From: Limnanthes douglasii subsp. nivea
Lineage: Eukaryota; Streptophyta; Magnoliopsida; Brassicales; Limnanthaceae
Direction: 5' to 3'
Assembly: GCA_036936605.1 (NCBI GenBank)
Contig: JAUPFV010000001.1
Coordinates: forward strand, 209,047,138-209,111,137
Length of the DNA: 64,000 nt
A model generated the notes under the pieces. It was not told the origin of the DNA and made no database searches. It saw only the letters and a list, made by a program, of their open reading frames with translations. The position numbers and the translations under genes were made by a program. Below, piece after piece: positions 59,299 through 64,000 of this stretch. The first letter of the stretch is position 1, and every line of letters begins with the position of its first letter.

Positions 59299-60539
59299 AT
59301 GCCTCGTAATCTTTTTAAAGACGAACTATTTAGCGATGATTCAGATGATAAATTAGAATTGACTGCACTAGCTGTTTTAGATGAAAGTAAAAAAAATCTA
59401 AAAGCCGTGGGAGTGTATTTGGTCATCGTTATGTTAATAGACATATTTTAGAACGTCATAGAAGATTATCTCAATATTATTTTTCTGAGGAACCTCTTTA
59501 TTCGCCTATTAAATTTTGAAGAAGGTTTGGAATGAGGCGTAGTTTGTTTCCGAGGATACACTCTGCAGTAGAAGCATATAATTCTTATTTTGTCTAGACA
59601 CGTAATGCTGCTCAAAAGTCAGGTTTGTTTTCACTTCAAAAAATTACAGCTTAACTAAGAATGTTAACATATGGTGTTAGTGCAGATTATGTTAACGAAT
59701 ATCTTAGAATGGGGGAAAGTACAACGACAAGAAGTCTTAAAACATTTGTTAAAACGATTGTTAATATATACGGTGATGAGTATTTGAGGTCACTAAACGA
59801 AGATGATATTGCTGAATTATTAAAAATTGGTGAAAATTTAGGTTTTCCCGGGATGTTAGAAAGTCTAGACTGTATGCATTGGAAATGGAAGAATAGTCCA
59901 ACTAGTTGGAAATGAATGTATTTAGGTAATGTCCATGAACCAACAGTAATTTTGGAAGCCGTGGCTTCATACGATCTTTGGATATGACATGCATATTTTT
60001 GGACTACCGGGATCTCATAATGATATAAATATGCTTGAACGTTCATTTTATTTAGTGATTTGGCTGAAGGTTGGACTCCTTCGATTTTACTATACAATCA
60101 ATGGTGACAATTATTCTATGGGATATTATCTCGCTGATGATATATATCCGCCTTGGTCAACGTTTGTAAAAACAATTCATTCTCCTCAAGGTAACAAAAA
60201 AAACATATTGATGCGGCCCAAGAATCTGCAAGAAAAGATATCGAACGAGCTTTTGGTGTTTTACAAGCTCGTTTTGCAATCATATGTGGACCTGCACGAT
60301 TTTAGAAAATCAAAAATCTACTACGTATAATGAAAGCATGTATAATTTTGCATAACATGATCGTGAAGGATGAACGAGATGAAGAGAATTTGGATTATGA
60401 ATATGATATTATTGAAGAACCATTACAGGTATCACATGAGTTTACATCAGATATAAATGATTTTATTAAGACACATCATCGCATCCGAGATAAAGTTATG
60501 AACTCTCAACTTCAAGTTGATCTTATTGATTCAAATTAA
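59299..60539 (+). pseudogene. PIF/Harbinger transposase (DDE superfamily, HARBI1-like)
   Basis: This enzyme cuts and rejoins the element at TTA/TAA sites. The ATG at 59299 starts PRNLFKDELFSDDSDD. Across breaks come RRFGMRRSLFPRIHSAVEAY, then the long frame 59661-59915 with MLTYGVSADYVNEYLRMGES and LESLDCMHWKWKNSPTSWK, where DCMHW carries the first catalytic Asp. AYFWTTG/GLPGSHNDIN at about 60000 is the second acidic region. YYLADDIYPPWSTFVKTI comes next. ESARKDIERAFGVLQARF, read in another frame at about 60223-60276, holds the last catalytic Glu. The end is MKACIILHNMIVKDERDEEN (60330 on). At least four frameshifts or stops are present. Confidence 0.92.
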
Positions 60540-61335
60540 TGTCTATATCATACAAAAATACACTCAACGCATAGATATGCAGTAAGTTTATAAGTGGAAA
60601 AAAATTTGATCTTGCCTGTTGAAGGAGAATTTAAATCGATGAATTGCTCCAGTTTCACGTCGATGCTTTCCGCAAGCATCCCTGGAAAATGCCAGATGTA
60701 CACAATAACTATTGATGATACAAGTCCACATTACGGCCTTTCTGTTTCCAGCAAGATCCATTTGACTACAGTAAAAACGTGTATGCTCTAGATCTCAGTG
60801 AAAGATGAACAAATGGTGTTAGATTGGAAACTTTAAAGAAAAAATGCAAGCGTATATACACGGCCTGGTTAATGTAGACATCATTTAGTTCACTTTTCAA
60901 CTCTTGGTTGATATTCTCAAATTCAAATAGTGCCTACAGAAGATAAAACTTTGGATGTTAGAACAACACAAACGAAAATATAAATAAGTCTTACTAAACC
61001 ACGGATTGAACTTACCAGAGTAATAGTCTTTTCAAATTGTATGGGTTCTGCAACATTATATAAGTAACCATAGGAATCAGATGAACTATAAACTAACATC
61101 CTCTAGAGTTTAATAAAACACCATCTACTACATCACTTGACAACCTTTCTTTCATTGAATTCTCAAAAACCATAACACAATTGAATAAACAACAAAATGA
61201 ACTTACTATCATAACACAAGTAGAATTCGCAATTTGAAACAAACAAAAAACAATCTTAAAACCCTTAAACGGAAAACAATTAGTAAATCAGTACTAAACG
61301 ACTTAACCATAAATAGTCCATTCTATGGTAATTCG
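60540..61335. other. Spacer between the two convergent Harbinger genes
   Basis: AT-rich sequence between the two convergent stop codons. A 65-codon + strand open frame (60594-60791) has no recognisable domain. Confidence 0.5.
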
Positions 61336-62599
61336 TCAACCTTTTTTTACTAGAATTTTTTTTTGTCTCAGATCGCTATAATACTCTAATTGAATTGGAG
61401 ACATGGTAGAAAAATCAAGGGCTAATATAATTTCTTCCTCACTTCTCTCTTGCATCAATGCTTTTCGTTCCTCCATCTCAACCCGTTTCTTTTCTAATAT
61501 CATTTTTTCTTTCTCTAGTGTTATTTTCTCTTGCTCTTGAAGATATGCCTTCTCTAAAAAATTATCTTCAATGTATAATACTGTTTCTTTTCTTCTCTCA
61601 TTGAACCAACAACCTATATTATCGAAGTATCTTCTATTTTCCCTTGGTTTTTCTTCGTTTTCAAAAGTTTTTTTGCACCTTTTCAACCTATTGGTCTATT
61701 CAATTCTCCGGGTGAATCATCAAGACTATTATGTTCCCCCAAATTCAATATATCCACAAGAGACAATGGGTTTTTATTCTTTTTCTTTATACATTCATCT
61801 AACCATTTTGGTTGGAATCTTAATTCAGTCAAGCAATAGTCAAGTGCAAATGTTGATCCATACATCTCACTAAACATTAATTTTGCTTGAACAAGCTGAA
61901 AATACCAAAAACAAATACATTGAGTTGGGGAAAAAGCCAATTTCAAAGAGTAAAATATACGTTGAATGAAAAACAAATACATACTTTATCTTGTTCACTC
62001 TTGTTCACTTATGCCACTTTGACGTCTTCCTTCAATTTGAGCATAACAACCACAAAATTTGTTCACAGTTCGTTGAATATGAGACCATCGATTTTGCAAT
62101 GAGATCTGATTGCGGTCGATTTGGGAATCTTTATGCTGGTGAAAATACTCATATATTCTTCTCCAATATGTTTTACTCTTCTCCTCATTTGCGTGTACGA
62201 CATCCATACTTATATTAAGCCAAGCAACATATCTTCACTAACAGAAACATTAATTGTTCTTTGTTTCTTATTTTGAGAATGAATTGGATGATTCATAGGC
62301 GCATGAGTAGCTGGGGATCGATTTTGAGATGGATTCTCAAAGTGATTCTCGTGCTGTGTCCATGAAGTATGGATATGAGATTGGAGTTGTGATGAATTTA
62401 TTGACGGAATAGAAGAAACTGTTGACCTAACCTCAAATGTATTTGCTGAAAGAGGAGTATGGAACTCAAACGAATCTGCATAATTTTTGACTTGGATTGT
62501 GAAGGCTTTGAAATTTGTTCTGATTTTAGCTGATTGATCTTGAGATGGAAGAGAAAAATTCTCATCCAGTAAATCCAAATAGGATGAACGAGGATCCAT
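61336..62599 (-). pseudogene. Harbinger SANT/Myb-like partner protein
   Basis: PIF/Harbinger elements need a second, DNA-binding protein with a trihelix/SANT domain. The ATG at 62599 (MDPRSSYLDLLDENFSLPSQ) opens a Ser/Gln-rich N-terminus. EDMLLGL (about 62220) meets WLNISMDVVHANEEKSKTYW across a one-base frameshift. NRWSHIQRTVNKFCGCYAQI follows in the SANT domain. A consensus intron (61984-61896) precedes LVQAKLMFSEMYGSTFALD and LRFQPKWLDE. After a further break, the C-terminus (61686-61336) is a charged coiled coil (EQEKITLEKEKMILEKKRVE) like the NAM-associated C-terminal domain of this family. Confidence 0.88.
61896..61984 (-). other. Intron in the Harbinger SANT/Myb gene (89 bp)
   Basis: On the - strand GTATGTATTTG opens and GGTATTTTCAG closes it. 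Removing it joins SEQDK to LVQAKLMF, which fits the family. Confidence 0.7.
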
Positions 62600-62749
62600 T
62601 GATATTTTCTCAGGTTTGAAGAAAAAAACAAATACGAAGAGATGAAAAGTGAGATGGAATAGTGAAGTAGCGAAGGTAATGAACACGATGGTGGGTTTTG
62701 AAGAGTCAGAAACCTCCCTGATAAATATAAAAAGCGAAAACAAAATAAT

Positions 62750-62951
62750 TAAATATAGCTATCGTATCTATTTGAAAACTCACTTAATAAAATAAAATAA
62801 AATTCGAACACATGTATCTATTTGAAAACTCACTTAATAAAATAAAATAAAATTGGAACACATTGACTAAGCTAATAAAAATGACACTAATTTCTAATAA
62901 AACTTAAAACAAGAATAAGTAAATAAAATTATATAAAAACAATCGTATTTA
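62750..62951. repeat. Right copy of the flanking direct repeat, with internal 50-bp duplication
   Basis: Homologous to 58611-58769 in the same orientation. A 50-bp unit (62764-62813) is repeated as 62814-62863. After TTA (62949-62951) the sequence continues as ATGAAC instead of the Harbinger terminus. Confidence 0.85.
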
Positions 62952-62984
62952 ATGAACTATTTTGTTTTGTATCGAGCTAATTAA

Positions 62985-63200
62985 ACCACACAAAACTGTC
63001 CAGTCCTCCTCTATTAACTCACTACCCCAGTCTTCGCTTTCATTTAGACTTAGTTATTTCTTCCTTCTGTAGCAAATGGGGTAGTAAGAAAAGCATCCAA
63101 AACTGTCCAGTCCCCTCCTCCTATATATTACCTCACTACTCTACTTCAGTCTTCCCTTTTATTTTGTTACAATCTTTTCTTCTTTCTGAAGCAAAAAAGA
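62985..63200. repeat. Diverged tandem duplication (~105 bp) of a pyrimidine-rich region
   Basis: AAAACTGTCCAGTCC followed by CTCCTC, CTCACTAC, CAGTCTTC and TTCTTCCTTCTG occurs from about 62992. It recurs from about 63098 with many changes. A TATA-like CCTATATATTACC lies near 63120. It looks like promoter or leader sequence of the candidate gene at 63241. Confidence 0.7.
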
Positions 63201-63240
63201 GAGATCTGGGCTCTGCTCTACTCAAGAAGAAGGCGATAAA

Positions 63241-63593
63241 TGGATCGACTTGATTGTCTTCTCCAAGCAGTTTCGCAACTTTCTAAAACGAAAATGGAAA
63301 CCAAATCACTGATATCTTTGCAAACGGGTTTCTGAGGAGTGAGAACCCTACGTGTCGAAATCACTGATCCTTTTGCAAACGGGATTCTGAGGATTCCTTT
63401 ACCAGGGCTGGAAGTCATGAACAATGCCAGAAAACAAGTTTATGGAGACAACCTGAAAAATCGGGAACAACAAAGAAACCCAAAAAAGCAGAAAATCATA
63501 GAGAAGAAGGAGGCTGACTCAGGTACATCCAAATTGATTTTTCCAGGCTATGCAAGCAACTGCCGTCTCATTTTTACACTGAAAAGGAGATAG
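63241..63593 (+). CDS. Candidate gene start, unrecognised protein, frame disrupted by a 55-bp duplication
   Basis: A pyrimidine-rich leader and TATA-like box precede AAATGGAT at 63241, which opens MDRLDCLLQAVSQLSKTKME and stops after about 31 codons. A second frame (63339-63593) reads EITDPFANGILRIPLPGLEV, then a Lys/Gln/Glu-rich stretch (EQQRNPKKQKIIEKKE). Between them a 55-bp unit (AAATCACTGATATCTTTGCA...) at 63303 is repeated at 63358. That could have shifted the frame, or the second frame could follow an intron. I do not recognise the family. It may be a host gene 5' end, a pseudogene, or chance. Confidence 0.35.
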
Positions 63594-63629
63594 AAGTATG
63601 TTCTGGGTCTGGTTCTGGGTCTGGGTCTG

Positions 63630-64000
63630 AATGAAGGAAGTTTTACTGTCTTTGTAAAAAGTTAGATCAGATGTATAACATTAGATAAGATTAGAGAGAG
63701 AGTTAGCGTTTATGTAGAGTATCCTGACTTACAAAGTTTCTAAAGTCTTTGTAAAAAGTTGGATTAGGGGTACACCATCGGAGGGTTTAGGGTTTTTGTA
63801 AAAACTTTGTTTAGAGGTTTAACATTAGAGAAATATTAGAGGGTTAGGGTTTATGTCAAGTATCCTGAATTAAGGAGTTTTTACAGTTTTTGTTAGAAAT
63901 TGGATAGAGAGATCAGAGGAGGGGCTAGGGTTTATGTCAAGTATCCTGAATTACAGAATTTTTATAGTTTTTGTTAGAAATTGGATAGAGAGATTAGAGG
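63630..64000. repeat. Tandem repeat (~70-81-bp units) with telomere-like TTTAGGG motifs, running off the window
   Basis: Units contain AGGGTTTATGTCAAG, TATCCTGAATTA and TTTTTGTTAGAAATTGGATA. Unit starts (TATCCTGA) fall at 63720, 63861 and 63942, the last two 81 bp apart. Several units include TTAGGGTTT, the plant telo-box sequence. Confidence 0.8.

Larger units (their letters stand above)
58767..62750. mobile_element. PIF/Harbinger DNA transposon, decayed
   Basis: GAGCATTCCGAAGAGATACT at 58770, preceded by TTA (58767-58769), resembles the GAGCATnnCC termini and TTA/TAA target of PIF/Harbinger elements and related MITEs. Inside are the two expected genes: DDE transposase (+, 59299-60539) and SANT/Myb-like protein (-, 62599-61336), tail to tail. 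I found no matching right terminus; a copy of the left flank starts near 62750 instead. The right limit is therefore inferred. Confidence 0.75.

Noticed and set aside
62640..62750. Right terminus of the Harbinger element
   Set aside because: No reverse complement of GAGCATTCC or a close variant was seen between the SANT/Myb gene start and the flanking repeat.
1..64000. tRNA, rRNA or snoRNA genes
   Set aside because: No cloverleaf with A/B boxes, rRNA core sequence or paired C/D boxes was recognised by eye. A covariance-model scan was not possible.

Overview
The window reads as nuclear DNA of a flowering plant, probably a eudicot. It is very AT-rich and shows no prokaryotic gene organisation. 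Almost every protein-like stretch belongs to a plant transposable-element family: L1-type LINE, Ty1-copia, Ty3-gypsy with a second RNase H (Tat-like), BED-finger hAT, and PIF/Harbinger with its SANT/Myb partner. The one host-derived match is a broken piece of the nucleolar protein NOP56. Nearly all coding regions carry stops or frameshifts, so this is an old, nested, heterochromatin-like repeat region. I found no tRNA, rRNA, CRISPR array or clearly functional host gene, although a possible gene start lies at the right edge (about 63.24 kb).

Layout, left to right. 1-5.9 kb is AT-rich and gene-poor, with a GC-rich 22-bp minisatellite at 2.2-2.45 kb. 5.9-9.1 kb is a decayed LINE on the + strand. 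9.10-13.16 kb is a Ty1-copia element on the - strand, nearly complete, with both LTRs, primer-binding site and polypurine tract, but with a tandem repeat where gag should be. 14.36-20.96 kb is a large composite hAT element with a perfect 8-bp target duplication. It carries a broken transposase gene (+) and a second, divergent gene (-), separated by a compact promoter region holding three perfect inverted repeats. Its right end has been tandemly duplicated.

22.2-27.3 kb holds several rearranged gypsy fragments in both orientations. 29.2-30.5 kb is a 5'-truncated LINE tail (-). 30.8-36.2 kb is a deleted Tat-like gypsy element (-) with an antisense, intron-bearing ORF (+) at its 3' side. 38.5-39.8 kb is another gypsy gag fragment. 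40.6-44.9 kb is a decayed copia element (+). 47.9-49.0 kb is a copia gag/protease fragment (-). 49.7-50.2 kb is the NOP56 pseudogene. 51.0-58.1 kb is a Tat-like gypsy element (+) with the same antisense-ORF arrangement. 58.8-62.6 kb is a PIF/Harbinger element with transposase (+) and SANT/Myb-like partner (-) in convergent orientation, flanked by a direct repeat. 63.0-64.0 kb holds a duplicated pyrimidine-rich region, a short candidate coding region and a tandem repeat that runs off the window.

The most unusual structures are four. The hAT element has a palindrome-rich bidirectional promoter, a second gene and direct (not inverted) subterminal blocks. Two Tat-like elements share the antisense ORF with similarly placed introns. 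The copia element has lost gag to a minisatellite. The Harbinger element's flank is duplicated exactly up to the insertion point. All family assignments come from motifs read by eye; none was checked against a database.
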